34,091 bases of DNA from Gemmatimonadaceae bacterium (GCA_014379355.1 JACMLX010000095.1:1-34091), one strand, 5' to 3'; shown: positions 16,597-25,529, counted from the first letter of the stretch. Notes: generated from the letters alone by a model not told the origin. Numbers and translations: made by a program.

Positions 16597-17117
16597 GTGC
16601 GCGCCTCGCCAGCGACCTTGCCGCGCTTGGCGAGAACGACGGCGCCGACCACTGCCACCAGCAGCAGCAGCGACGTCACCTCGAATGCCACCAGGTTGTC
16701 GGTGAACAGCGAGTTTGCGATCGGCGCGAGTGCATCGGCATCGACGGGCCTGAGACCGTCCACCGGAAACGGCTGCGCCCGCACCACATACAGAAGCTCC
16801 GCCGCCAGCGCCCCGGCGATCGCCGATGCCGCCACGGCCGCGCCGACACTCCGTCGCTCCTTCACGTCATTCTCGCCGAGGTTGAGCAGCATCACGACGA
16901 AGACGAAGACCACCATGATCGCACCCGCGTACACGAGTACCTGTGCGGCGCCGAGGAAATGCGCGCCGAGCATCACGTACAATGCGGCCAGTGCAAACAT
17001 CACGTTGACGAGCCAGAGCGCGGCAGCGACGGGATTGCGTCGCGTGACCATCGCCATTGCCGCGACGATCGCAAGAATCGAGAAGAGCCAGAAGTGAATC
17101 GTGTAGTACGTGCCCAT
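16593..17117 (-). CDS. nuoJ: NADH-quinone oxidoreductase subunit J
   Basis: Membrane subunit of complex I with five predicted helices. The 174-residue protein begins [13 protein letters not shown] and contains the conserved third helix region [19 protein letters not shown], where a pi-bulge is known in the family. Two ATG codons stand in tandem; I chose the second (17117) because it makes a TGATG junction with nuoI like others in this operon. The ATG at 17120 is equally possible and adds one residue. The loop after the fourth helix ([15 protein letters not shown]) is long and variable. Confidence 0.94.
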   Translation of the reverse strand: MGTYYTIHFWLFSILAIVAAMAMVTRRNPVAAALWLVNVMFALAALYVMLGAHFLGAAQVLVYAGAIMVVFVFVVMLLNLGENDVKERRSVGAAVAASAIAGALAAELLYVVRAQPFPVDGLRPVDADALAPIANSLFTDNLVAFEVTSLLLLVAVVGAVVLAKRGKVAGEART

Positions 17118-17614
17118 CATTCCCCGGCGGGATCGGCGGGATCCCACATTTCACAGACCGGGTGTGTCTGCGCCGTGAGGCGCTCCAGGTCGTACACGAA
17201 GCCGTCGCGCGAATATTCCGCGTTCTCGTAGTGGCGCCCGACGTGAATGGCCTCTTCTGGGCAGACTTCCTGGCAGTAGCCGCAGAAAATGCAGCGGAAT
17301 TCGTCGATCTCGAACACGAGTGGAAAGCGATTGCCGTGTTCGTCCTCGCCGGGCACGAGCTTGATGCAGTTGGCGGGGCACACGGTCGGGCAGAGACCGC
17401 AGGCGACACACTTGGCCTTGCCGTCTTCCGTGGTGAGCATGCGATGCGTGCCGCGCCACCGCTTCGACAGCGCCTCCGTTTCCTCGGGGTACTGCGTCGT
17501 GACCTTGTGCGGATCGACGAGGTGCTTGAACGTGTGCGCAAGCCCGGACAGCGTCGCACGCACGTAGCTGACCTGCTCCACGGGCCGGTCCATGACCTTC
17601 ACATTGATCGCCAT
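17117..17614 (-). CDS. nuoI: NADH-quinone oxidoreductase subunit I
   Basis: Ferredoxin-like subunit of complex I that carries clusters N6a and N6b and passes electrons towards NuoB. The 165-residue protein has two CxxCxxCxxxCP motifs: Cys69, 72, 75 and 79, and Cys108, 111, 114 and 118. The N-terminal amphipathic segment that binds the membrane arm is present (LAHTFKHLVDPHKVTTQYP). The start at 17614 gives a TGATG overlap with nuoH; further upstream in-frame sequence is nuoH in another frame. The C-terminal tail after the second cluster is of ordinary length. Confidence 0.96.
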   Translation of the reverse strand: MAINVKVMDRPVEQVSYVRATLSGLAHTFKHLVDPHKVTTQYPEETEALSKRWRGTHRMLTTEDGKAKCVACGLCPTVCPANCIKLVPGEDEHGNRFPLVFEIDEFRCIFCGYCQEVCPEEAIHVGRHYENAEYSRDGFVYDLERLTAQTHPVCEMWDPADPAGE

Positions 17615-18894
17615 CAGTCTCCCATCTCGGGTTCCGGTCGCACCGCGGCCGACAGTGGTGAGCCGAGTCGATCCTGCGTGCGGAGCCGGAGCATCTCTGC
17701 GGCCGACATCTTCGACGTCGTCGGGCTGAGCAGGCGACCGCGGTCGAAGATCACGAACACCGCAACCAGGACCGCCGCGTTGATCAGGAACAGGACGCCG
17801 GTCTGCAACACGCCCTGCTGGATGCCAAGCGCCTGCAGCACGAGCAGCACGGACGCGATCAGCACGATGTAGCCGAGGCTCAGCGGCAGGAGAAAGCGCC
17901 AGCCGAGCGACATCAGCTGATCGTACCGGAAGCGTGGCAACGTCCAGCGGATCCACATGTAGAGGAACAGGAAGAAGCCGGCCTTGAGTCCGAACGACAC
18001 GAGCGTGAGCAGCGTCTTGAGGACGGAGGGGTCCCCGGTGTTGTCCCAACTCGTGAACGGAATGTCCCATCCGCCGAGGAACAACGTGGCCATCATGCCG
18101 CTGGCCGTCAGCATGTTCGCAAACTCGGCGATGAAGAACATCGAGAACTTCATCGAGCTGTATTCGGTGTGATAGCCCGCGACCAGTTCACTCTCGGCTT
18201 CAGGCAGGTCGAACGGCAGGCGGTTCGTCTCGGCAAAGGCGGAGATCAGGAACGTGAGGAATGCGACTGACAGATTGAGCACGTTCCAGCCGCCCATCGC
18301 CTGCTGCTTCACGATCGCGTCCATCGTGACGTTTCCGGCCAGCAACAGCACCGGGATGATCGACAGACCCATCGCGATTTCGTACGAGATCAGCTGCGCA
18401 CTCGAGCGCAGACCGCCGAGCAACGAATACTTGTTGTTCGAGCTCCATCCGGCGAGCGTGATACCGAAGACGCCCAGCGACGAGATCGCGAGTGTGAAGA
18501 TGAAGCCGACCGGCAATTGCGCGATCGAGACCGACATCACACCCCACGGCGTCGGCAGCGGTGCGGCGAACGGAATGACCGCCCAGCTCACCATGGCCGT
18601 GCAGAACGCAATCGCTGGTGCGAGCGTGAACAGAATGGTGTTCCCCGCACCAGGCGACAGCTCTTCCTTCATGAAATTCTTGAGGCCATCGGCGGCCGGC
18701 TGCAGCAGACCGCCGGGTCCTGCGCGATTCGGCCCGTGCCGGTCCTGAATCCAGGCGCTGACCTTTCTCTCGGCGAGTGTCAGCAGCGCCACGGTCACGA
18801 GATAGACGCCGAAGAACGCGACCACCTTGATGGCCGATGCGATCGCGAACGCGGTGGGATTGTCGGTGATGGGAGTCATGAGCATGTCGCCCAT
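17614..18894 (-). CDS. nuoH: NADH-quinone oxidoreductase subunit H
   Basis: Membrane subunit of complex I that forms most of the quinone chamber entrance. The 426-residue protein shows the signature loops ERKVSAWIQDRHGPNRAGP, LLQPAADGLKNFMKEE and AETNRLPFDLPEAESELVAG followed by TEYSSMKFSMFFIAEF. Eight or nine helices are visible. It is about 100 residues longer than E. coli NuoH, mostly through a cytoplasmic C-terminal tail after the last helix (from about residue 375) with no recognised domain. Start and stop form TGATG junctions with nuoG and nuoI. Confidence 0.95.
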   Translation of the reverse strand: MGDMLMTPITDNPTAFAIASAIKVVAFFGVYLVTVALLTLAERKVSAWIQDRHGPNRAGPGGLLQPAADGLKNFMKEELSPGAGNTILFTLAPAIAFCTAMVSWAVIPFAAPLPTPWGVMSVSIAQLPVGFIFTLAISSLGVFGITLAGWSSNNKYSLLGGLRSSAQLISYEIAMGLSIIPVLLLAGNVTMDAIVKQQAMGGWNVLNLSVAFLTFLISAFAETNRLPFDLPEAESELVAGYHTEYSSMKFSMFFIAEFANMLTASGMMATLFLGGWDIPFTSWDNTGDPSVLKTLLTLVSFGLKAGFFLFLYMWIRWTLPRFRYDQLMSLGWRFLLPLSLGYIVLIASVLLVLQALGIQQGVLQTGVLFLINAAVLVAVFVIFDRGRLLSPTTSKMSAAEMLRLRTQDRLGSPLSAAVRPEPEMGD

Positions 18895-20471
18895 CAGACC
18901 GCCGCCCCGGCTGGGAGTGTCGCAGGAGCTCCCTGCAGGCCGAGCGTGCGATACGTCATGCCGGCGAACGCCGGAACGGTCGCGACGATCGTCGCGAAGA
19001 CATCGCTGGCAAGCGCAGGGTACGAACCGGCGCCGATCGCGGCAGCCACTTCACCGAACACGCGGTACGTCGGGCGCACCTGCGCCGGTGGCGCCTTCGA
19101 CTGCTGAAATCGCTGCACGCGACCACGCAGGTTCATGAACGTGCCATCCTCCTCGGCGAAGTTGCACACCGGCAAGGCGACGATCGTCGCGCCCTTCAGC
19201 ATGTCGTCGAGCACCGTACCGATCACGATGACACGCACGCCGTCCGGCACCGCCGACACGGATGCAGCAGCGTCGGCAACGATCAGAAGATCATTGGAGC
19301 CAAGCCCGGCGGTCGGAGAGATCACGTCGGTGAAGCCAAACAGCTCGGCACCCGTGTGATTCGGCGCACGTTCGGCACGCAGCGACAGATCCTTCACACC
19401 CGGCAGCGGCGCCTCCGGACCACGCGCGATGGTCATCACGGCGGTGGCGCTCACGTGTGAGGCGATGCGTCCGAGCAGGTACAGCGCTTCGTTCGACAAT
19501 GCCGGCGATACAAGCACGGTCACACGTGCCGCAGCCGTGATGGCGCTGGCGGCAGCCTTCACCGCCTCGCTCCACGAGGTCGTTACGAGTCCCTGCGATG
19601 AACGCACCTGCGGATACTCGAGCCGATCGCGGCGATTGATCCAGCGATAGTTCAGGCGCCCGACATCACACGCGAAATGCTGGTTGACCGACGCGTTCGG
19701 GCGCGGGCGAATCCGCACGACGACGTTGTCGCGCGTCTCGAGCATCACATTGCAGCCCTGTGAGCAACTCGGGCAGATCGACGCGGCGCGATCAAGCTCC
19801 CAGGCACGAGCCTTGTTCAGGAAGTCCTTCGAGAGCAGCGCACCGACGGGACAGAGATCGACGACGTTCGACGCCCAGGCATGCGTCAGGTCGGCGCCTT
19901 CGAACTTGCCGATGTAGGCGCGATCGCCACGCTCGCTCACATTGAGCACGGACTCCTTCGCCACGACATCCATGAAGCGCACGCAGCGCGTGCAGAGGAT
20001 GCATCGGTTCGGGACGTAGAGCACATCGCCGCCGAAGTCCTCCATCGGATTGAAGCGCTTCGGCTCCATGTACCGGGAATCCTTCCGGCCTTCCGCGAAC
20101 GTGTAGTCCTGAAGCTCACACTCGCCGGCCTGGTCGCAGATCGGGCAGTCGAGCGGGTGATTGATGAGCAGGAATTCGAGCACACCCTTTCGGGCCTCGC
20201 GTGCCTTGGCCGAGTGCACGTGCACGATCTGCCCTTCACCGACGGTCGTCGCGCAGGCCGGCGTGAGCTTCGGAAACTTCTCGACTTCGACGAGGCACAT
20301 GCGGCACACGCCCGCCACCGGCAACGACGGGTGATAGCAATAGTGCGGAATGAGCACACCAGCCGTCTTCGCCGCCTCGATCAAGTTCGTGCCCGGCGGC
20401 ACGATGACTTCACGGCCTTCGATCGTGAGTGTCACCATGCCCGGATTCGCCGGCGCTGCGGGAGCCGTCAT
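18894..20471 (-). CDS. nuoG: NADH-quinone oxidoreductase subunit G (short form)
   Basis: Iron-sulfur subunit of the peripheral arm of complex I. The 525-residue protein has a [2Fe-2S] site (Cys45, 56, 59 and 73), the His-Cys3 site (His105, Cys109, 112 and 118), a [4Fe-4S] site (Cys157, 160, 163 and 207), and a fourth set, Cys233, 236, 240 and 268, with the spacing of the N7 cluster in Thermus. The molybdopterin-oxidoreductase-like part is short: E. coli NuoG has about 900 residues and Thermus about 780. I see no frameshift, since the protein ends cleanly and overlaps nuoH as TGATG, so it looks like a genuine short form. A formate dehydrogenase is ruled out by the operon context. One base separates it from nuoF. 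Confidence 0.93.
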   Translation of the reverse strand: MTAPAAPANPGMVTLTIEGREVIVPPGTNLIEAAKTAGVLIPHYCYHPSLPVAGVCRMCLVEVEKFPKLTPACATTVGEGQIVHVHSAKAREARKGVLEFLLINHPLDCPICDQAGECELQDYTFAEGRKDSRYMEPKRFNPMEDFGGDVLYVPNRCILCTRCVRFMDVVAKESVLNVSERGDRAYIGKFEGADLTHAWASNVVDLCPVGALLSKDFLNKARAWELDRAASICPSCSQGCNVMLETRDNVVVRIRPRPNASVNQHFACDVGRLNYRWINRRDRLEYPQVRSSQGLVTTSWSEAVKAAASAITAAARVTVLVSPALSNEALYLLGRIASHVSATAVMTIARGPEAPLPGVKDLSLRAERAPNHTGAELFGFTDVISPTAGLGSNDLLIVADAAASVSAVPDGVRVIVIGTVLDDMLKGATIVALPVCNFAEEDGTFMNLRGRVQRFQQSKAPPAQVRPTYRVFGEVAAAIGAGSYPALASDVFATIVATVPAFAGMTYRTLGLQGAPATLPAGAAV

Positions 20472-20472
20472 C

Positions 20473-21798
20473 TCAGGCCGCCGCCGTGCTGAGGCTCGGG
20501 ATCATCACCGACGAGCGATTCTTCGGAATCTTGGCCTCGAACTCATGGCGGAATTTCTTGAGTCCGCTGACCACGGGCGTCGCACACGAGTCGCTCAACA
20601 CACAGATCGTCTTGCCGGTCATGTTGTCCGCGATCTCGAGCAAGGTGTCGAGATCCTTCATCGTGCCCTGGCCGTCACGGATCCGCTCGAGAATCTTCGT
20701 CGTCCACGCGGTGCCTTCGCGGCACTGCGTGCACTGGGCGCAGCTTTCGTGTGCGTAGAAACGTGCGAGACGCGCGATCTGCCGTACCATGTCCTGCGAA
20801 TCGTCGAAGCAGATCACGCCGCCCGAACCGAGCAGGGAACCGGCCGCCTGGATGCCCTCGTAGTCCATGACGGCCGCTTCACACTCCTCAGGCGTCAGGA
20901 TCGGCACGGAGGATCCGCCGGGAATGATCGCCTTGAACGCGCGACCGGCAGGTGGGCCGCCGCACAGTTCCCAGAGAAAGTCCTTCATCGGGAAACCCAT
21001 CCCGACTTCGTAGTTGCCCGGTCGCGCGACATTGCCACACACCGAGAACAACTTCGTGCCGGTGCTCTTGGGATTCGTCGGACTGGAGAGCGACTTGTAC
21101 CAGTCGGCGCCATTGCGCAGTACGTGAATCGCCGCGCACACCGTCTCGACATTGTTGATGGTCGTCGGCTGCGCGAACAATCCCGCCACAGCGGGAAACG
21201 GCGGCTTGATCCGAGGATTGCCGCGGCGGCCCTCCAGCGAATTCATGAGCGCCGTTTCTTCGCCGCAGATGTACGCACCAGCGCCCTTGTGCACATGCAC
21301 GTCGACGCGCTTGCCGCTGCCCATGGCGTTCGCGCCGAGGATTCCCGCGGCGTATGCCTCGCGAATCGCCTCGCTCACACGCGCGATCGGCTCCGTGTAC
21401 TCACCGCGGATGTAGATGTATGCCGTTTCCGCATAGATCGCGTGCGCGGCCACGGCAGCGCCCTCCACCAGCTGATGCGGCGTCCAGCGCATCAACTCGC
21501 GATCCTTGAACGTGCCGGGCTCCGACTCGTCACCGTTGATGCAAAGATAGTGCGTCTTGCCGTCGGGCTTCATGAAGCTCCACTTCACGCCTGTCGGAAA
21601 CCCGGCGCCGCCGCGACCGCGCAGCCCGGAATCCTTGACGACGTTCTGCACCTCGACCGGGTCGGTCGACAGCGCCTGCTTGAGTACTTCGTAGCCGCCG
21701 CGCTTCTGCCAGCCGGCCAGCGTGCGCGCTTCCGGATCGCCGAAGTATTTCGAGATGACCGGCGTCTCTCGCGAGTGCGACGGATGCGGATACCCCAT
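20473..21798 (-). CDS. nuoF: NADH-quinone oxidoreductase subunit F
   Basis: NADH- and FMN-binding subunit of complex I, where electrons enter. The 441-residue protein has the FMN loop GLRGRGGAGFPTGVKW (58-73), NGDESEPGTFKDR (88-100), the nucleotide-binding GAGAYICGEETAL (172-184), and the N3 cluster ligands Cys353, 356 and 359 (ESCAQCTQCREGT) with Cys399. The true start is the ATG at 21798, making a TGATG overlap with nuoE; more upstream in-frame sequence is nuoE in another frame. The C-terminus is typical in length. Confidence 0.96.
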   Translation of the reverse strand: MGYPHPSHSRETPVISKYFGDPEARTLAGWQKRGGYEVLKQALSTDPVEVQNVVKDSGLRGRGGAGFPTGVKWSFMKPDGKTHYLCINGDESEPGTFKDRELMRWTPHQLVEGAAVAAHAIYAETAYIYIRGEYTEPIARVSEAIREAYAAGILGANAMGSGKRVDVHVHKGAGAYICGEETALMNSLEGRRGNPRIKPPFPAVAGLFAQPTTINNVETVCAAIHVLRNGADWYKSLSSPTNPKSTGTKLFSVCGNVARPGNYEVGMGFPMKDFLWELCGGPPAGRAFKAIIPGGSSVPILTPEECEAAVMDYEGIQAAGSLLGSGGVICFDDSQDMVRQIARLARFYAHESCAQCTQCREGTAWTTKILERIRDGQGTMKDLDTLLEIADNMTGKTICVLSDSCATPVVSGLKKFRHEFEAKIPKNRSSVMIPSLSTAAA

Positions 21799-22322
21799 CA
21801 GTCGAGTCCCGCCAGGAGGTCCTTCACACTGTCCACCGACACACACTCGATCATCGTCTCGTTCACCATCACGGGCGTCGCGAACCCACACGCGCCAAGG
21901 CACTCGACTTCGATCACCGTGAAGCGTCCGTCAGCGGACGTGACGCCGAGTTCCCCGCACTTCGTCTCGCGCAGGAAGGCGCTCACGACATCCTCGGCGC
22001 CACACACGTTGCACGGTGTCGTGGTGCACACCTGCACGAAGTGCCTGCCGACCGGATGCTGGTGATACATGGTGTAGAACGTGACCACACCGTTCACGTA
22101 CGCCGGCGTCAGCTCGAGCGCCTGCGCCACTTCCTCGATGCCGTCGGGACTGACCCAGCCGCGCTCTTCCTGCAGGATCCAGAGCGCCGGCAGCAGCGCA
22201 GCCATCTTGCTGGGATATCGAGACAGCAGCGTATCCAGTTCGGCCCGACGTGCACCGACAAACACGGGCCGGTACTCCGCATGGGGCGCATGACCGTCGG
22301 GCGCCATCGCGTGAAGACTCAT
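21798..22322 (-). CDS. nuoE: NADH-quinone oxidoreductase subunit E
   Basis: Thioredoxin-fold [2Fe-2S] subunit of complex I (cluster N1a), next to NuoF. The 174-residue protein has the ligands Cys99, Cys104, Cys141 and Cys145 in CTTTPC and CLGAC. The helical N-terminal part (LLSRYPSKMAALLPALWILQ) and the VVTFYTMYH segment are standard. The start at 22322 gives an ATGA overlap with nuoD. Cys107, just after the second ligand, is an extra cysteine of no obvious role. Confidence 0.95.
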   Translation of the reverse strand: MSLHAMAPDGHAPHAEYRPVFVGARRAELDTLLSRYPSKMAALLPALWILQEERGWVSPDGIEEVAQALELTPAYVNGVVTFYTMYHQHPVGRHFVQVCTTTPCNVCGAEDVVSAFLRETKCGELGVTSADGRFTVIEVECLGACGFATPVMVNETMIECVSVDSVKDLLAGLD

Positions 22323-23632
22323 CGGTCGATCTCGCCCATCACGATGTCGATGCTCGCGTTGATGGCAATCACGTCGGAGAGCAGGTGGCCCTCGGCCATC
22401 TTCGAGATCGCGGACAGGTTCACGAATGCCGGCGGGCGAATGCGCCAGCGCACCGGCTTCGACGTGCCGTCGCTCACCAGGTAGTACCCCTTTTCGCCCT
22501 TCGGACTTTCGGTGGCGACGTAACACTCGCCGATCGGCGGACGCGGCCCTTCCATCACCAGCTTGAAGTGATGGATCATCGATTCCATCTCGCTCGTCGC
22601 CTTGATCTTGGCAGGCAGGATGACGCGCGGATCATCCACATTGATCGGTCCGTCGGGGAGGCGCGCGACCGCCTGCTCGATGATGCGCACGCTCTGCCGC
22701 ATCTCCTCCATGCGCACGAGATAGCGATCGTACACATCGCCCTTGGTGCCGACGGCGATGTCCCAGTCGTAGGTCTCGTAGTCGAGGTACGGAACGTCCT
22801 TGCGCACGTCGTACGCCACGCCGGACGCGCGCAGCATCGGCCCGGACAGCCCGTAGTTGATCGCTTCGGACGCCGTCATGATGCCGAGGCCCACGGTGCG
22901 TCCGACCCAGATGCCGTTGCGCGTCAGCATGCGGTCGGTTTCATCCAGTGTCTTCGGCAGCGAGCGCAGGAAACCCTTCAGCCCGTCGATCCAACCGGAC
23001 GGCAGATCGGCCGCCATGCCGCCGATGCGCGTGGCGCTGGTGGTCAGTCGCGCACCGACCCAGCTCTCCCAGAGATTGTAGACCGTCTCGCGTTCCTGGA
23101 ACGTCCAGAGAAACGGCGTGAAGGCGCCCAGGTCGATCGCCGTCGTACCGAGCCACACCAGGTGCGAGATGATCCGCGACAGTTCCATCGCGATCACGCG
23201 CAGCACCGTGCATCGCGGCGTGATCTCGATGCCGAACAACCGCTCCGCGCTGAGCGCGTAGGCGACGTTGTTCCCCATCGAGTTCAGGTAATCCTCGCGA
23301 TCCGTCCACGGAATTATCTGGTTGTACTGCCGGTATTCGCCGATCTTCTCGAAGCCGCAGTGCAGATACCCGATGTGCGGCACGCAGCGGATGACCGTCT
23401 CGCCATCGAGTTCGAGCACGAGTCGCAGCACGCCGTGCGTGGCAGGATGCTGCGGCCCGATGTTGATCAGCATCCGCTCGCTGCCCATGTCCGGCTCGGT
23501 CCCGGGCGCGAGGTCGATCGGCATGACGAATCCGGCATCATTGGCCGTCAACGGCATGCGGAACACCTCACCCGTCGGGCTCATCGTCTGCGTGGCCAAC
23601 TCGACTTCCACCGTGCGTGTCGTGGTCGCCAT
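22319..23632 (-). CDS. nuoD: NADH-quinone oxidoreductase subunit D
   Basis: 49-kDa-type subunit of complex I, related to NiFe hydrogenase large subunits, forming the quinone headgroup pocket with NuoB. The 437-residue protein has NIGPQHPATHGVLR (57-70) with His62 and His66, and Tyr115 in DREDYLNSM; the 49-residue spacing from His66 to Tyr115 equals that between His38 and Tyr87 of Thermus Nqo4, the quinone ligands. It ends with the conserved MGEIDR. About 50 extra residues precede the core, with no recognised motif. It starts three bases after nuoC and ends in an ATGA overlap with nuoE. Confidence 0.96.
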   Translation of the reverse strand: MATTTRTVEVELATQTMSPTGEVFRMPLTANDAGFVMPIDLAPGTEPDMGSERMLINIGPQHPATHGVLRLVLELDGETVIRCVPHIGYLHCGFEKIGEYRQYNQIIPWTDREDYLNSMGNNVAYALSAERLFGIEITPRCTVLRVIAMELSRIISHLVWLGTTAIDLGAFTPFLWTFQERETVYNLWESWVGARLTTSATRIGGMAADLPSGWIDGLKGFLRSLPKTLDETDRMLTRNGIWVGRTVGLGIMTASEAINYGLSGPMLRASGVAYDVRKDVPYLDYETYDWDIAVGTKGDVYDRYLVRMEEMRQSVRIIEQAVARLPDGPINVDDPRVILPAKIKATSEMESMIHHFKLVMEGPRPPIGECYVATESPKGEKGYYLVSDGTSKPVRWRIRPPAFVNLSAISKMAEGHLLSDVIAINASIDIVMGEIDR

Positions 23633-23635
23633 GGC

Positions 23636-24325
23636 TCAGCCCCCGGCCTTGACGCGCAGGAGTCTTTCGCGCATGTCCGCAGGCAATTCGTGAAAGGCGT
23701 CCGCGACGCTCAATTCCTCCATCGAATACGGCGCTTCCGGATTCGCGGCGAGCGCCTGCGTCAGCTGCTCCGAGCGACTGAAGCGCCCGCGCAACGGAAA
23801 ATCCTTGCGCAGCGGAAAGCCTTCGGCGTAGCTCTCCCAGAGCAGGATGCGGCGCAGGTCCGAGTGCCCGCCGAAGCGGACGCCGAACATGTCGTACACT
23901 TCGCGCTCCAGCCAATTGGCGGACTTGTACACCGGCTCGATGCTTGGCACCTCGAGTTCAGCATTCGGATCGAGCGCCGCCTTGATGCGCAGGAAGCGAC
24001 GATACGGCAGCGAGCGCACGTGCCAGACCATCTCGAGCGGCATGGCGGCGTCGCGATGCTCGACCGCGGTGACATCCACCAGGTAGTCGTACTGCTGCGT
24101 CGGATCATCGCGCAGCCAGAGCGCGATCTCGCGGACCTTCGTCGCATCGATCCACACGGTCGTCTCGCCCCACGTGACATCGTGTCGGCCGATCGTGGCC
24201 CCGAACTGCGCGCGCAACGCCTCGACGGAGGGATTCACGTCACCGCCGCGATGTGGCACGGTGCGCGGCGTGACCGGATCCGGTGTGTTCTTCGGCAGCG
24301 CCGCACCGGGCAGCACGACGCTCAT
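23636..24325 (-). CDS. nuoC: NADH-quinone oxidoreductase subunit C
   Basis: 30-kDa-type structural subunit of the peripheral arm of complex I. The 229-residue protein contains the family signature [20 protein letters not shown] followed by [20 protein letters not shown]. It is separate from nuoD, unlike the nuoCD fusion of E. coli. The start at 24325 gives an ATGA overlap with nuoB. The first 30 residues are Pro-rich and variable, so a later start is possible but less likely given the overlap. Confidence 0.94.
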   Translation of the reverse strand: MSVVLPGAALPKNTPDPVTPRTVPHRGGDVNPSVEALRAQFGATIGRHDVTWGETTVWIDATKVREIALWLRDDPTQQYDYLVDVTAVEHRDAAMPLEMVWHVRSLPYRRFLRIKAALDPNAELEVPSIEPVYKSANWLEREVYDMFGVRFGGHSDLRRILLWESYAEGFPLRKDFPLRGRFSRSEQLTQALAANPEAPYSMEELSVADAFHELPADMRERLLRVKAGG

Positions 24326-24951
24326 GGTGCGGACCGCGTCTGATGCACCGAATTCCCGAACGGCTCGGACAATTCGTCGATGCGAGACGCCGGGATGTAA
24401 TGACGCGACGTCGGATCGATGACGAGTTCCGCGTACTGCGCATCGTTCGACAGCGATCGCTGCTGCTTGACCTTGTCCTGCAACATCAGGATGCCGTGAA
24501 TGAGCGCTTCGGGGCGCGGTGGACAGCCGGGCACATACACATCCACCGGAATGATCGTATCGATGCCCTGCACCACCGCGTAATTGTCGAACATGCCGCC
24601 GGTCGACGCACACGCGCCCATCGAGATGACCCACTTGGGCTGCGGCATCTGCTCGTAGATGCGGCGAATGACCGGCGCCAGCTTGTACGGCACACGACCC
24701 GCGCAGATGAGCACATCGGCCTGCCGTGGCGAGTAACTCATGCGCTCCATGCCGAAGCGCGCCAGGTCGAAGCGACTCGCTGCCGTGGCCATGAATTCGA
24801 TCGCGCAGCATGCCGTGCCGAACGGCATCGGCCACAAGGAATTCGCGCGACCCCAGTTGACGAGAAACTCCAGTCGCGTCGTGACCCAGCCATCCTGCGA
24901 TGGTGGATCGTACGACACCTGCGACGTCGTCGTCGCCGGACTCAATCCCAT
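24322..24951 (-). CDS. nuoB: NADH-quinone oxidoreductase subunit B
   Basis: Subunit of complex I carrying cluster N2, the last iron-sulfur centre before quinone. The 209-residue protein has the adjacent cysteines Cys48 and Cys49 (TACCAIEFM), Cys114 ([11 protein letters not shown]) and Cys143 ([10 protein letters not shown]). The start is an ATG at 24951 with AAGGGAG seven bases upstream; it overlaps the end of nuoA by ten bases, which is the largest overlap in the operon. The upstream in-frame sequence is nuoA in another frame. The 25-residue C-terminal tail is variable. Confidence 0.96.
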   Translation of the reverse strand: MGLSPATTTSQVSYDPPSQDGWVTTRLEFLVNWGRANSLWPMPFGTACCAIEFMATAASRFDLARFGMERMSYSPRQADVLICAGRVPYKLAPVIRRIYEQMPQPKWVISMGACASTGGMFDNYAVVQGIDTIIPVDVYVPGCPPRPEALIHGILMLQDKVKQQRSLSNDAQYAELVIDPTSRHYIPASRIDELSEPFGNSVHQTRSAP

Positions 24952-25346
24952 TGCAGTGCTCCCTTGCGCCACACGTAGGTCAGGCCGACGGCGAGGATCG
25001 CCATGAACACGAGCATCTCGCCAAGGCCGAAGAAGCTCGTCGCGCCATTGCACACGCCGTCCACCAGTGTGCCGCTGCACGACAGGCGACGGAACGCCGT
25101 GCCCCACGGGATCAGGAACACCGTCTCGATGTCGAACACGATGAACAACATCGCGACCAGATAGAACTTGACCGAGAAACGTTCGCGCGCGTCGCCGACC
25201 ACCGGAATGCCGGATTCGTACGCTTCCGACTTCACCACGCTGGGCCGTCGTTGCATCGCCCACTGTGACAAACCGATGATGATGGCCGCGTTCAAGAGAA
25301 CGAAACCCATCAACATCAGGATTGGGAGGTACGCTTGAAGCCCCAT
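24942..25346 (-). CDS. nuoA: NADH-quinone oxidoreductase subunit A
   Basis: Three-helix membrane subunit of complex I and first gene of the nuo operon. The 134-residue protein has the conserved cytoplasmic loop with the [19 protein letters not shown] segment (44-62), the second helix with [11 protein letters not shown] (71-81) and the third with [12 protein letters not shown]. Between helices two and three there is an insertion of about 15 residues containing Cys90 and Cys99. By family topology this loop faces the periplasm, so a disulfide is possible. No clear Shine-Dalgarno precedes the ATG. Confidence 0.95.
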   Translation of the reverse strand: MGLQAYLPILMLMGFVLLNAAIIIGLSQWAMQRRPSVVKSEAYESGIPVVGDARERFSVKFYLVAMLFIVFDIETVFLIPWGTAFRRLSCSGTLVDGVCNGATSFFGLGEMLVFMAILAVGLTYVWRKGALQWD

Positions 25347-25362
25347 TCGTGGTCACACGCTC

Positions 25363-25376
25363 GTGAAAAAATTCAC
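25363..25376 (-). promoter_or_regulatory. AT-rich palindrome in the nuoA leader
   Basis: GTGAATTTTTTCAC on the minus strand: five-base arms around four T residues, beginning 16 bases before the nuoA ATG. It is a conspicuous AT island in GC-rich DNA and lies downstream of the candidate nuo promoter. It could be an operator half-site pair, a small leader hairpin, or chance. Confidence 0.3.
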
Positions 25377-25391
25377 TAACCGGTCACGGGC

Positions 25392-25420
25392 AAGGTAGCC
25401 GTCCGCTGGACGTACTTCAA
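25392..25420 (-). promoter_or_regulatory. Candidate promoter of the nuo operon
   Basis: On the minus strand, TTGAAG at 25420-25415 and TACCTT at 25397-25392 are separated by 17 bases. Transcription would begin near 25385, giving a leader of about 40 bases to nuoA that includes the AT-rich palindrome. This is a match by eye, with a fair -35 and a weak -10. Confidence 0.4.
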
Positions 25421-25491
25421 CGCTCGTGGAGGCCGGTGTCGGACACCCGTCGCACGAGGGCAATTCGCGCGGCGCAGGCCACGCCCGGCCG

Positions 25492-25521
25492 GTGGCACCG
25501 CGGGTGCGGGTCCGCTACGTT
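25492..25521 (+). promoter_or_regulatory. Candidate promoter of dcd
   Basis: GTGGCA at 25492-25497 and TACGTT at 25516-25521 are separated by 18 bases; the -35 is poor. The -10 ends eight bases before the dcd ATG at 25530, so the transcript would begin about two bases before the start codon. This is the same geometry as at yceD. No Shine-Dalgarno is seen before dcd. Confidence 0.35.
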
Positions 25522-25529
25522 CCCGCGCC

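Noticed and set aside
18894-20471. nuoG considered as a formate dehydrogenase or other molybdoenzyme
   Set aside because: The four cluster motifs in order and the position between nuoF and nuoH identify complex I; no molybdenum-ligand region is present.
18894-20471. nuoG considered as a frameshifted pseudogene because of its length
   Set aside because: The frame is continuous, all cluster ligands are intact, and the stop forms the same TGATG junction as other genes in the operon.
22250-24343. Open frame of about 700 codons on the plus strand opposite nuoD and nuoC
   Set aside because: It lies entirely antisense to well-supported genes, has Arg/His-rich low-quality sequence with no family motif, and is the kind of frame that high GC content creates opposite real genes.
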